Of a stretch of 64,000 bases of DNA, positions 34,177 through 43,211 are shown piece by piece (the stretch's first letter is position 1; every line of letters begins with the position of its first letter). Below the pieces are notes generated by a model. The model had not been told where the DNA came from. It saw only the letters and a list, made by a program, of their open reading frames with translations, and searched no databases. The stretch is taken from positions 1,672,632 through 1,736,631 of the forward strand of contig NZ_KE150421.1 of assembly GCF_000411295.1 (NCBI RefSeq), written 5' to 3'. Position numbers and translations under genes: made by a program. The DNA comes from Paenisporosarcina sp. HGH0030. GTDB lineage: Bacteria > Bacillota > Bacilli > Bacillales_A > Planococcaceae.

Positions 34177-35151
34177 TCAATCCTTATTGTTTGTCGAAGC
34201 TGCCTCCACAAGGAAATCGCCTATTTGGTCTCTGTATTTTGCGACCGTTGCGGATGAAACATCAAAATAAGTAGCGAGATCTTTCATCGTTGAATAAACA
34301 GGACCCACCAGCCCGAAGTCATATGCCACTTGAATAGCACCAGCAGCCACAGCTTCCGGTTTCTTTGCTTTGACGCCATGTTCCAACAAAAAGGCACTCA
34401 GCAGTTTTTCGACCATTTCTTTGTCGTGACTGTGCTGATCCATATATTGTGCAGCCATATGCATGATTCTACTTTGGAAAGGCGTGAAGGAAAACAGAGA
34501 TTCGACGTGATCGAATGACGTGTATAAATCTAGATAGTCTACGTCTTTCGCTTTCATTTTTCCTACCAGTTGTTCAACTAAAGAAGATCGGCTTTTCGGA
34601 ATGAACACAATACCACTGGTTCCGATTAGACCACGCTCACCTTCTCGTGGATCCAGCAAGACAATGCCAAATAACCACTCACCAATGACGGAATTCAATC
34701 CTCCTCCTGGCAATGTAAAGTCCTCTTTACTTAACGAGTCCCGCACAACCAATCGGTCTCCTTGTACACCCGTCACTTCGCCGAGGAGCAAGAAAGGATG
34801 TTTCCAATCCGTCAACACATCGATTACTTGTTGTCTGCGCTGCTTCGTGATTTGCTTCTCCACAAAGCTCGTCCATAATTCCGAATGCTCCAGATAATAG
34901 TAACTATCCATAGCGATGGCTTCGATTAATTCCGGTTCAAAAATCGAACGAAGCTCAGACATCCATTTCCGTACACGCACGTCCATCTCACCATAAGTAC
35001 GCGGACCGAGCCCCTCGTTCGCAAAACCTTCCATAATGCGTTCGAGTTCACCATCTACCACATCTGATAGATTGACGATATTCGTCTTGCCACAACATTT
35101 CTTATATTTTAGCCCGCTTCCACAAGGACAGGCATCATTTCTTCCTACCAT
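34177..35151 (-). CDS. SEC-C zinc-motif protein with C-terminal helix-turn-helix-like segment
   Basis: 324 residues. The N-terminus carries a complete SEC-C motif, [13 protein letters not shown] (residues 8-20), the zinc-binding tail also found in SecA. The middle is a helical/beta region without known family. The end ([20 protein letters not shown]) reads like a helix-turn-helix, as in cyclin/TFIIB-like or sigma-4 folds. It may bind nucleic acid or a ribosome-associated partner; the function is unknown. Start ATG follows AAGGGTGACCTAAT. Confidence 0.75.
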   Translation of the reverse strand: MVGRNDACPCGSGLKYKKCCGKTNIVNLSDVVDGELERIMEGFANEGLGPRTYGEMDVRVRKWMSELRSIFEPELIEAIAMDSYYYLEHSELWTSFVEKQITKQRRQQVIDVLTDWKHPFLLLGEVTGVQGDRLVVRDSLSKEDFTLPGGGLNSVIGEWLFGIVLLDPREGERGLIGTSGIVFIPKSRSSLVEQLVGKMKAKDVDYLDLYTSFDHVESLFSFTPFQSRIMHMAAQYMDQHSHDKEMVEKLLSAFLLEHGVKAKKPEAVAAGAIQVAYDFGLVGPVYSTMKDLATYFDVSSATVAKYRDQIGDFLVEAASTNNKD

Positions 35152-35590
35152 ATTAGGTCACCCTTTTCTTACTCATTCTACTAGTAAGGGTAACATATGT
35201 GTTTGTTTAGATACAATTGAGGTAGAAGCATGGATAATACAGAATTTTATTGTTGTCTCGTTAATTAAAAACTCCTCATCTTATTTCGTTTAACAATACT
35301 ATTGACTGAGTTTAATTCTTCGAGAGGTGTAACATCTTCTCTTTTCGTATTTTGTCACGTAAAGCCGAAATCTTTCAATTTACTGGATCAAAAAAATAAC
35401 TCGTGATTTTCGACCAATGTGTTTCTTCCTGCACTTCTGTTACATCAATTAAGATTTTCACTCTAGTGTAAAGAGTAAATTTGTATGAGACAAACGTTCA
35501 AAACACTGATTGGAACGGATTTTATGGAAGCCCTACAATGAGGCTACCTAGGAATAACCCTAATGTGCACATTGGCAAGGCAGCTCAAAA
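35152..35590. other. Non-coding gap before the sigma-factor gene
   Basis: No gene seen. It lies between the divergent SEC-C and sigma-factor genes and should hold both promoters; I could not fix a convincing -35/-10 pair. Confidence 0.4.
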
Positions 35591-36070
35591 ATGGACAATT
35601 TTAATAAAGTGTTAAATCAGTTTGAACCAATGATTCATGCATGTTTACGCAAGCTCCGTATTTATAAAAATCATGATGCGTTCATACAAGCCGGGCGGAT
35701 TGGGCTTTGGCAGGCGTGGAAACGCTATGACAAGACTAAAGGAGACTTTGCACCTTTTGCCTATCGAAGTATTTATGGAAGTTTACTGGATGAATTGAAA
35801 AAAGCGACGACCGAAGAATTGCTTATGCCAGCAGAAGATCAAACGCTGGAGCTTTTATTGAACCAACCCGTTTTGGGATCGGAAAATTGGGAGCAATTGA
35901 GTGAGGCCATGTCTCGGTTGCAGCCCCATGAGCAACAGCTTATTCATTTGTTATACATGATCGGGAGTTCACAGGACGAAGTGGCCAAGCATTTGGGGAT
36001 TACGAAAGCTGGAGTCAAAAAAAGAAGAGAGCGTACTTTGGCTAAACTAAAACAACTGATGACAACATAA
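35591..36070 (+). CDS. Small sigma-70 family factor (SigH/ComX-like size)
   Basis: 159 residues. Region 2 is visible (about 12-75; DAFIQAGRIGLWQAWKRYD, then FAPFAYRSIYGSLLDELK) and region 4 (about 105-155; LQPHEQQLIHLLYMIG, SQDEVAKHLGITKAGVKKRR). No region 1 or 3. The size and architecture recall the competence/alternative factors SigH of Staphylococcus and ComX of streptococci, or ECF-like factors. No anti-sigma gene is adjacent. It converges on comK at 36296, suggesting a link with competence. Start ATG 35591; the ribosome site (AAGG) is weak and 10 nt away. Confidence 0.78.
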   Translation: MDNFNKVLNQFEPMIHACLRKLRIYKNHDAFIQAGRIGLWQAWKRYDKTKGDFAPFAYRSIYGSLLDELKKATTEELLMPAEDQTLELLLNQPVLGSENWEQLSEAMSRLQPHEQQLIHLLYMIGSSQDEVAKHLGITKAGVKKRRERTLAKLKQLMTT

Positions 36071-36295
36071 ACCTGCTTTCAACATTCAACGAGGTTCTAT
36101 TATAAACCTGTTATCCAACAATGTGGATGCAAGAGATTTGAGTAGAGCCTCAATCTTTAAATGGACATGCAAATGGTTTTAGCACAAGTTTGCTTCATCA
36201 TAAAAGGAATAGGAGACAACTTTTATTTTTCAGCAAATTGGCAATCGGTAAACCACGCTATGCATGTTGGATGTATTTATGAGTAAATTATGTGA

Positions 36296-36799
36296 TTATT
36301 CGTCGGTGGGTGGTGAATCTCTTCGTATGTAAGGTTTCTTTTGTCGGTGGATAAAGCGATAAGTATCTAAGGTGAAGTGGAGTCTTTGCTGTTGTTTCAA
36401 AAGGATGTGTTTGGAAACATGGACGGTAATGGGCATCCCATTTGGAAACGTCACCAGACATTTCCCCTTTTCAAACTCTTCTACGACGAAGGGGTGATTG
36501 AACAGCCAGACACAATCTTGACGTTGATAGGACATCGTCGGAAATGCGCCGATTTCCGTCGGTTCGATGAGGATTGGCGTTTTATTGGGATATTTCATAA
36601 AAATCCTCGTCGCCTGCATCCGGCCTTCCATTGTAGAAGCATATCGAATGCATGCATTATTCAGTAATTCATGAACAGTCATTTTAGAATAATATGTCCC
36701 GTGGGTTGTCACGATTTTTGATTTATACTTCCCTGTAAATACAGGCTCAAGCAATAAGGCTTGATTGTCGATTAAATTAGAATCACAGTTTCTCAGAAT
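36296..36799 (-). CDS. comK: Competence transcription factor ComK
   Basis: The frame encodes a ComK homologue: LLNNACIRYASTMEGRMQAT, PILIEPTEIGAFPTMSYQRQ, DCVWLFNHP and a basic C-terminus. ComK activates the DNA-uptake genes. The first ordinary start (TTG 36754) would delete the N-terminal strand that aligns with B. subtilis ComK; in-frame homologous sequence (ILRNCDSNLIDNQALLLEP) extends upstream. The AAGGAG site at 36810-36805 points to ATT 36799 (5 nt) or CTG 36796 (8 nt), neither a standard start. From ATT the protein has 167 residues, between typical short ComKs and the 192 of B. subtilis. No ATG, GTG or TTG exists in frame between the site and 36754. Confidence 0.85.
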   Translation of the reverse strand: MLRNCDSNLIDNQALLLEPVFTGKYKSKIVTTHGTYYSKMTVHELLNNACIRYASTMEGRMQATRIFMKYPNKTPILIEPTEIGAFPTMSYQRQDCVWLFNHPFVVEEFEKGKCLVTFPNGMPITVHVSKHILLKQQQRLHFTLDTYRFIHRQKKPYIRRDSPPTDE

Positions 36800-37037
36800 A
36801 AATTCTCCTTTGCGTCTCCTATAGTTAAATTCTACTAAATTATCAGATAATTGTATAGTGTAAATTAACTGAATTATTAATTTTAATTGGATTATTTTAT
36901 ATTCTGTGAGGTTCCCTTTTCTTAGATAGGTACCTTTGCATTTCCCACTGAAAAGTACTACCCATGCGAAAATTAATTCTATTTCATTTTATTTCACATA
37001 AAATAACGAAAAAGCAAACTGTGAAAGCGGTGATAAA

Positions 37038-37718
37038 TTGAGTAAGAACAACGGTTTCCAACCTTTTTCAAATGAGTCTTCCAATTGCTTCAAACCATTT
37101 ATCAGTGCCAGTCCCATCACTTCATTTCATCCGGTTCCGCGTTACCCACATATTGATGAAACCGCATTTATTAGCCCTTTTTCCAGTGTGATCGGTGATG
37201 TTGTCATTCAAGATAACGTCTATATTGCTCCAAATGTTAGTATCCGTGCGGATGATGGAACACCTTTTCATATTGGGTCTAATGTCAATATTCAGGACGG
37301 CGTCATTTTACATGGTTTATTAAATAAACATTATTTGGTGGGAAATCGCAGCTATTCGATTTTCATTGGTAATGAAGTGACAATTGCACATGGATCACTT
37401 GTCCACGGGCCTTGTTTCATTGGAAATAACGTATTTGTTGGATTCAGGGCCATGGTTTATAATGCCATCGTCGAAGAAGGAGCCTTCCTATCTTACGATG
37501 CGATTGTAACCAATGGTGTAAGGATTCCACCAAATCGATTCGTACCACCTGGAGCGCATATTGATACGCAAGAAAAAGCAAATATGCTTTCGCAAGTACC
37601 AAAGGACAGCGAAGAATTTGCAATGGAAGTTCAGCGTGTGAACCAAGAGTTCCCATCTTCTTATCACCTATTGTTTGGCACAAATCGTTGTTCTTGCGGG
37701 CTTGCCTATACCCATTAA
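37038..37718 (+). CDS. Gamma-class carbonic anhydrase (CamH/Cam-like)
   Basis: 226 residues. A left-handed beta-helix of hexapeptide repeats (about 40-160), with the zinc-ligand histidines in NIQDGVILHG, VTIAHGSLVHG, followed by a C-terminal helix (about 175-205). It should interconvert CO2 and bicarbonate. The N-terminal 35 residues have no clear signal peptide. TTG start behind GAAAGCGGTGAT. It is divergent from comK, sharing a 238-bp promoter region. Confidence 0.85.
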   Translation: MSKNNGFQPFSNESSNCFKPFISASPITSFHPVPRYPHIDETAFISPFSSVIGDVVIQDNVYIAPNVSIRADDGTPFHIGSNVNIQDGVILHGLLNKHYLVGNRSYSIFIGNEVTIAHGSLVHGPCFIGNNVFVGFRAMVYNAIVEEGAFLSYDAIVTNGVRIPPNRFVPPGAHIDTQEKANMLSQVPKDSEEFAMEVQRVNQEFPSSYHLLFGTNRCSCGLAYTH

Positions 37719-37743
37719 GTGACATGTATAGTATTGTTATTAG

Positions 37744-37795
37744 AAAAAGTGCCCTTCTCCCCATGACTTCAGTCAGAGGGATAGGGCACCTTTTA
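37744..37795. terminator. Terminator of family C
   Basis: AAAAAGTGCCCTTCTCC pairs with GAGGGATAGGGCACCTTTT; the loop carries TGACTTCAGTCA, itself palindromic. It lies between the convergent carbonic anhydrase and SLH-propeller genes. Two relatives are at 33634 and 41493. Confidence 0.8.
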
Positions 37796-37799
37796 TCGA

Positions 37800-39383
37800 T
37801 TATTCTTCAAGTTTAAACCGTTCCAATAAAATAGATTCTGTTTTAGAGTTTTCGAGCTTAAATTTAGTGAATGCATATAGTTCTTCTGTTTCCTCTACAT
37901 AAACTAGACGATCAACCTTGCCATAGGCGCGCAATGAAGAAGTGGGGTCGAATGTACCGTATTTATAAATGGAAATCACTGCCGAGCGATCCGCAAGATA
38001 CATGTCCTTTCCTGCTTCATCAAACGTCATTGTAGTAAAAGGTGTGGCCAGTTTGCCGAGTGGTGCCAGATCTTCGGAAGGCACGCTGCTTGATGCGTAA
38101 GCTGTACCATTACCATTGTAAATCACCTTGCCGTCAGGGGTCATTTGGACAAAGCCCCTTAAGTTCATGGTGTCAAAGAATCGAGGCACCATAGTTTCCT
38201 TCTTGATTTTTCCTTCTACTAAACTAAACGTTTCCATTTTCCCGGTATAATGCGAACTAGCAACCGTATAGATTTTGTTTTGGGTCGGTGACAGTTCAAT
38301 CAATTGTTGCGGGAAAATATTCGCAGATGAAAGATGTTCTGACGTTTGCCAGTTATACGTATGAATCTCTGAACGTATGCCTTGGTCGGAGCCAGATGAA
38401 ATAATCAGCGTTTCCTCATCATCTACAGCTATGTCAAAAGGATCAATGTTTACGTTTACTTCTTTCAGCAATGAAAGATCATCAGCATCGTACACATTGA
38501 TGAGTCCTTTTTGCGTCTCGATGAAGTTATACGGACTTCTTGCTTGGATTAGCTGCGTAACAAAAATTTTGCCATTTTTAATAACGAGCTTTTCTGCAGG
38601 ATGTATCAGTTCAACAACCTTTTTGACTTCTGTTTCCAAGTTTAGCATTATAAGTGATTTTGACTTCGCGTCGATATAATAAACGACCGGCTTGTCCGGA
38701 TTTTTCACCATATCTACGATTGTTGATTCCACGGTCAAATCAACGATGGAATGTGCTGGTTTTCCTGTGGACGGACGGAAATTCGGTTTCATCGTTCTTG
38801 CCAGGAAAGCAGAAAATTGTGCACGGTCAATCGGTTGTGATGGACGGAACGTTCCATCTTCATAGCCAACGGTGATATTGTTGGCTGCTAATGATCCTAT
38901 GAATGGATGTGCCCATGAATCAACAGAGACATCTTTGAATCCAGGCTGAAACTCCCCTTCCAGCTCATACGCATTGCCTAACACTTTAGCCATCTCGGCT
39001 CTCGTAATATTACCATTCGGATCAAAATATTTTGTACTTTTACCATTAATAATCCCCGCACTCACCGCCACAGCAATTTCTTTATAACCGAAACTAGATT
39101 GCATGACATCATGGAATCCTGGATCTTTTAAGTTCCATACATTCTCCGGCATGCCAATTGAACGCATGATCATCACAACCGCTTGTGCTCGTGTAAGTTT
39201 CACGGATGGACGGAATGTGCCATCTTTGTAACCATTGATTACTTTTAGTTGAGTCAGATATTCAATTTCTTTCTTGAAACTAGAAACATCCGGAAATCCT
39301 GCTGCTTTGGCTGATTTGGATGGATAAATAAATATCGAAAGACTTAATGACATTGCCATCAAGACAAGTAATAACTTTTTCAA
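37800..39383 (-). CDS. SLH surface protein with C-terminal propeller-like domain
   Basis: 527 residues. Signal peptide (SLSLSIFIYPSKSAKA), three SLH modules (about 30-75, 90-135, 150-195; NGYKDGTFRPSVKLTRAQA, FDPNGNITRAEMAKVLG, GYEDGTFRPSQPIDRAQF), then about 320 residues of short repeating beta-strand units (KPVVYYIDAKSKSLIMLNL, SLLKEVNVNIDPFDIAVDD) that read like a beta-propeller. It is probably wall-bound; no active site is visible. TTG start behind GAGAGGGAG. A decayed paralogue of its C-terminus is found at 33695. Confidence 0.87.
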   Translation of the reverse strand: MKKLLLVLMAMSLSLSIFIYPSKSAKAAGFPDVSSFKKEIEYLTQLKVINGYKDGTFRPSVKLTRAQAVVMIMRSIGMPENVWNLKDPGFHDVMQSSFGYKEIAVAVSAGIINGKSTKYFDPNGNITRAEMAKVLGNAYELEGEFQPGFKDVSVDSWAHPFIGSLAANNITVGYEDGTFRPSQPIDRAQFSAFLARTMKPNFRPSTGKPAHSIVDLTVESTIVDMVKNPDKPVVYYIDAKSKSLIMLNLETEVKKVVELIHPAEKLVIKNGKIFVTQLIQARSPYNFIETQKGLINVYDADDLSLLKEVNVNIDPFDIAVDDEETLIISSGSDQGIRSEIHTYNWQTSEHLSSANIFPQQLIELSPTQNKIYTVASSHYTGKMETFSLVEGKIKKETMVPRFFDTMNLRGFVQMTPDGKVIYNGNGTAYASSSVPSEDLAPLGKLATPFTTMTFDEAGKDMYLADRSAVISIYKYGTFDPTSSLRAYGKVDRLVYVEETEELYAFTKFKLENSKTESILLERFKLEE

Positions 39384-39650
39384 TGAAAACTCCCTCTCTT
39401 ATTAAACTCAATTCATTATAAAGGGAGTACAAGACATTTACTCGTTTCCATTGGCCTATTTTGGTAATATAAACCGACACAACAGTTGCTATATATAAGG
39501 TCATGCCAAAGTACCACGTGTGCCATACTTCAAAGCCACTTGAGTCCTGCCATCAAGGAACCTTTCATTAATGATTCACACCCTTTTTTTTATTTAATTT
39601 CATAATTTCCCCTATAAACTGATTTGGATTATACAATTTGGAGGAGATTG

Positions 39651-39752
39651 AATGACGAAGATATCTGCTCTGCAACATTTACTGTGACCATTCGAGAAAA
39701 TCTGGATTTGATTTAACGAAGGAATCTGCTTTGGTTGAATTAAAAACAAAAA
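39651..39752 (+). pseudogene. Probable small gene remnant
   Basis: An ideal ribosome site (TTGGAGGAGATTGA) precedes ATG 39651, but the frame stops after MTKISALQHLL. In another frame the sequence continues as CDHSRKSGFDLTKESALVEL to the stop near 39768. Together this looks like a short gene with a frameshift, or chance. Family unknown. The rest of the 39384-39769 gap is empty. Confidence 0.3.
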
Positions 39753-39787
39753 CAGGAAGCACTAGGTGATTATACCCACGCTTCCTG
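39753..39787 (-). terminator. Terminator overlapping the end of the histidine kinase gene
   Basis: CAGGAAGC and GCTTCCTG arms; the right arm lies inside the last kinase codons. On the minus strand the stem is followed by TTTTTGTTTTTA. Confidence 0.75.
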
Positions 39788-41017
39788 CTTTTTAATTAAT
39801 CCACCTGAGAAAGACATAGGAAACCGTACAGTCACAGTTGTACCTTGATTCACTGCACTCTGGAACCGGATCGTTCCTTTGTATTTTTCAACAATGTTAA
39901 AGCAAATCATGAGTCCGAGTCCGGTCCCTTTACTTTTTAATGAGTAAAATGGAGTACCCAAGGCTTGTACCTGCTCTTCTGACATGCCAAAACCTTCATC
40001 AATTACTTTTATAATAATTTCTTTGTTTTTTTGCTCTGCCCTTATGACAACAAAATCTTCTTTAGTAGAAACTTCAACTGCATTTTTCACTAAGTTCATG
40101 AATAATTGTTTAAATTCAATGGTATTGGCCGTTATGTATAGGTCTTCGTCCACTTGCAAGTCGATCTTATTTTGATGGTAAAGTCCATAGGACATGAGCA
40201 AACCTGTCACACTTTGCAAGGCATCCCGGACATTTACGGTTTCCATGTGTTGATGTTCATCCGGTTTTGCGATGGCCAAAAATTGGGATAAAACATGTTC
40301 CGCCGTCTTCAGCTCTTCAATCATCAAAGATAAGTGCGATTTCCCTTCCTTGCTGAAAGAGTTGTTCGTTTCATAAAACTGTAATAATCCCTTTACTACC
40401 GTCAAAGGGTTTCGTATTTCATGTGCGACTGCGGCTGCTAATTGGCCGGTTGTTTTCAGTTTTTCTGATTGCTGTAATCTTTCATAATACATTTGCTGTT
40501 TTTTGATTCTTTGAGAAGTTAAATGAAAAATGAAATAGAGAATGACTTGTGTCCCCAAGAAATTGTTAATATTCCCGAATACGTCCAGCTTGATATGCGC
40601 AAACTCATTTCCTTGGTCGAAGAAAATAATATAAATGAACGTCAACGTAATCAACAGGAAATTGAAGACAAAAGAAAAATAAAACAGCTTCGAATCGAAA
40701 AACAAGATAGAAAAAGCCGGAATAAAACATAGTAAGGTAAAAGACGACCAAGTATCAGGATATAAAAAGAAAAGCATATACAAATAAAGAGACGCGATTG
40801 TAATAATGGTCTTTCTAAAAAAGTGGCTTCCATACCTCGGATAGATAAATAAACTCGCCGACAATAATAGGACTAATACACAATGAAAAATGTATCCAGG
40901 GTCCGTTCCTCCAGATCTCGGATTGAAGAACAAAACTCCAATCACCATTAGTATGGTAGAAACAAATGCGGTGAGGTAATATAGTTTTTGGTTTCTATCT
41001 TGTTTAATATGCTTCAC
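39770..41017 (-). CDS. Membrane sensor histidine kinase, sporulation-kinase (KinB) type
   Basis: 415 residues: about six membrane segments (residues 10-165), a linker helix, HisKA with AVAHEIRNPLTVVKGLLQF (His about 197), and a HATPase domain with NLVKNAVE (N box), DEGFGMS (G1) and GTGLGLMICFNIVEKYKG (G2). No response-regulator gene is adjacent, as expected for orphan sporulation kinases such as KinB that feed Spo0F. This role is inferred from architecture. GTG start after AAGGTG. Confidence 0.85.
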   Translation of the reverse strand: MKHIKQDRNQKLYYLTAFVSTILMVIGVLFFNPRSGGTDPGYIFHCVLVLLLSASLFIYPRYGSHFFRKTIITIASLYLYMLFFLYPDTWSSFTLLCFIPAFSILFFDSKLFYFSFVFNFLLITLTFIYIIFFDQGNEFAHIKLDVFGNINNFLGTQVILYFIFHLTSQRIKKQQMYYERLQQSEKLKTTGQLAAAVAHEIRNPLTVVKGLLQFYETNNSFSKEGKSHLSLMIEELKTAEHVLSQFLAIAKPDEHQHMETVNVRDALQSVTGLLMSYGLYHQNKIDLQVDEDLYITANTIEFKQLFMNLVKNAVEVSTKEDFVVIRAEQKNKEIIIKVIDEGFGMSEEQVQALGTPFYSLKSKGTGLGLMICFNIVEKYKGTIRFQSAVNQGTTVTVRFPMSFSGGLIKKQEAWV

Positions 41018-41492
41018 GGATACACACCTTAATTCTTCAATTAGTCTAGTATACTCTTTTTGAAACTTTCTGACTATACAGCGAATTCCAGTATAGGAGG
41101 CTGAACCTGTTTCAGGTTCTGATATTCTCCGATTCGTGTCTCACAGATGGGCCGAATTCCTCCACCTCAACACTACTAAATGAACGGCAAAGACGGGCGA
41201 AGTAAATTTATAGTCTTCTTCGTTGTCTATTTCCCCCGGGAAAAGTGACAGAATTAAAGGACAGCATTCATTTGAATGTTGCCCCTTCAATCACTGTCAC
41301 TCTATTTTCTCGCCAGTGCTGGACAGGAGTATCAGCTGTCCGTTTTCATAGCCTACTTCATAGTCGATTAACATTCATGATGTTTTGAGTTTGGCTAAAC
41401 CAAAGAATCAAGGACCTACAATAAAGAAAAGAACGAGCGAAGATACAATTTCGCCCGTTTGATTACTTTATTATATTTAAAACATTCAATAT
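41018..41492. other. Gap with a protein remnant, a hairpin and a diverged palindrome
   Basis: Minus strand 41374-41297 encodes a 25-codon frame (MLIDYEVGYENGQLILLSST, then GEKIE and a stop) that reads like the C-terminus of a beta-rich protein without a ribosome site, so probably a remnant. A hairpin at about 41258-41286 (GGACAGCATTC/GAATGTTGCC) lies below it. At 41432-41459 is a palindrome with arms AACGAGCGAA/TTCGCCCGTT and loop GATACAAT, a diverged member of the GATGCAAT family. Confidence 0.5.
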
Positions 41493-41549
41493 AAAAAAAG
41501 GTGCCCTTCTCCCCTTTCCTTCAATTAGTGGGACACAGGGTACCTTTTT
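41493..41549 (-). terminator. Terminator of galE, family C
   Basis: AAAAAGGTGCCCTTCTCCC pairs with GTGGGACACAGGGTACC then TTTTT. Stem sequence is shared with 33634 and 37744, the loop less so. It lies about 60 bp past the galE stop codon. Confidence 0.75.
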
Positions 41550-41609
41550 GACGTTTCCCTTTAGTAATCAAAAAAAGAACTCACTATTTTAGCTAAGCCC
41601 TTCTAAAAT

Positions 41610-42578
41610 TTATTGTTTAGAATGCCATCTCCATGCACTCTCAATAATTTCTACTAACTGAAACTTTGGTTTCCAACTTAAAGCTTTGTAAATCTTCTCT
41701 GAGGAAGCTACCAATACCGCTGGATCCCCGGGACGACGATCAACATATTTAACAACTGCTGATTTACCTGACACATGTTCACATGCTTCAATAACTTCTT
41801 TGACTGAATAGCCAGCACCGTTTCCAAGGTTATACACTTCATTTGATACCTTGCCACTATTTAATCCTTCATAAGCAAGTACATGAGCGTTAGCCAAGTC
41901 TGTCACATGAATGTAGTCTCTTACACAAGTGCCATCTGCTGTATTATAATCAGTACCAAAAACAGAAATTTGATCTCTCTGACCTAATAAATGCTGTAAT
42001 ATAATCGGAATTAAATGTGACTCTGGATCATGACTTTCCCCAATAACACCTGTCTCATGAGCTCCTGCAGCATTGAAATATCTCAAGACAACATATTGTA
42101 GATTATGTGCATGTGCAACATCAGCTAAAATATGTTCTACCATAAGTTTTGAACGCCCGTAGGGATTAATAGGATTCGTAGCAGTTTCTTCTGTAATTAT
42201 TTCTTTGTTTGGTATCCCATAAGTAGCTGCAGTAGAAGAAAAGATAAATTTCCCTACTCCATGTTCAACCATTTTCTTTAGTAAGGTTAAAGTTGAACTA
42301 ACATTATTGCCATAATACATCAGTGGTTTTTCAACAGATTCCCCTACTAAACTATTCGCTGCGAAATGAAATACTGCATCAATCTTGTAGGTGGTAAAAA
42401 CAAAATCAAGAACTTCTTCATCTCCCAAATCGCCATTAACAAATGTTACATTGTCATCTAATAAAAAAGGATATCCCGTTGATAAGTTATCCAATACGAC
42501 GACTTCATAGTTTCCTATTAGTTCTTTAACCGTGTGGCTACCAATATAGCCAGCACCACCACATACCAAGATCGTCAT
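41610..42578 (-). CDS. galE: UDP-glucose 4-epimerase
   Basis: 322 residues of the extended SDR family. NAD-binding GGAGYIGS (residues 7-14), the SSTAATYG serine motif, and the catalytic YGRSK (about 145-149) are present, plus the GalE-typical NPINPYGRSKLMVE and DYIHVTDLANAH. It interconverts UDP-glucose and UDP-galactose (possibly the N-acetyl forms), supplying the polysaccharide locus. Ribosome site AAAGGAG. It is the last gene of the locus, separated from wzx by a decayed galU copy, and probably has its own promoter. Confidence 0.93.
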   Translation of the reverse strand: MTILVCGGAGYIGSHTVKELIGNYEVVVLDNLSTGYPFLLDDNVTFVNGDLGDEEVLDFVFTTYKIDAVFHFAANSLVGESVEKPLMYYGNNVSSTLTLLKKMVEHGVGKFIFSSTAATYGIPNKEIITEETATNPINPYGRSKLMVEHILADVAHAHNLQYVVLRYFNAAGAHETGVIGESHDPESHLIPIILQHLLGQRDQISVFGTDYNTADGTCVRDYIHVTDLANAHVLAYEGLNSGKVSNEVYNLGNGAGYSVKEVIEACEHVSGKSAVVKYVDRRPGDPAVLVASSEKIYKALSWKPKFQLVEIIESAWRWHSKQ

Positions 42579-42599
42579 GTTATTCTCCTTTAATCAATA

Positions 42600-42957
42600 A
42601 TTCTTCTGATTTTTTCTCACCTAACTCTAGCAGTTGGTATTCAGTTCTGGTCTTTTCAAAGCAAACTCAATATTCGTTTCAAGGGAACATAACTTATCTA
42701 CCTATTAAAACGTCTTTCACCAAAACCGATGAATTAAACATATCTACTCATAATGTTATAATTATATGGCGCAGTTCCAGTAGTTGGCTTTTCAACAAAA
42801 TCTTCCCATCACTTTCTTGATGGTTGATAATTCCGTACCTTGTGGTTAAATCAATTATTCCAGACTTATCATTTGATCCATCAATTGGACTATACTTGAT
42901 GCATTAAAATCTATGATTCAAGGAAGTTTTAAGATTGATCATCAATTAATGTTTGTA
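42600..42957 (-). pseudogene. galU: Decayed UTP-glucose-1-phosphate uridylyltransferase gene
   Basis: Fragments in changing frames, in the right order, match GalU: LIDDQS, then TRYGIINHQESDGKI, DFVEKPTTGTAPYNYNIMSR and VDKLCSLETNIEFALKRPEL. The intact GalU at 53052 has [26 protein letters not shown] and [17 protein letters not shown] in the same positions. There are several stops and frameshifts, the N-terminal half is missing and the middle is shortened. The remnant ends just before the galE ribosome site, the classic galU-galE arrangement. Confidence 0.85.
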
Positions 42958-43211
42958 TCCATAGTGATATTTACACAAACCAATTCTTTCTTGATATTCA
43001 TCTATTTCACCAGAATTTATATGAAATTTCTGTGGTTTATGAGATTTGTGATAAAATAGTTATCTGACTTTTCAAGAAAAAAACGAACAAATATGCAGTT
43101 TCGGTCGAAGCAAAATTTTCTATAGATCGCCAGCCATTGAATTTTTTCAGGTGTGCTAAAATAGTTCAAAGCTTTTTTGAAATAATGCAAATAATTTAAG
43201 TGAGTAGTTTA
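42958..43211. other. Non-coding gap below wzx
   Basis: No gene seen. A very diverged palindrome relative (ATATGCAGTTTCGGTCG) lies near 43090-43107, preceded by an A run. Confidence 0.4.

Noticed and set aside
42579..43211. Intact small genes in the gap before galE
   Set aside because: The frames found are pieces of the decayed galU copy.
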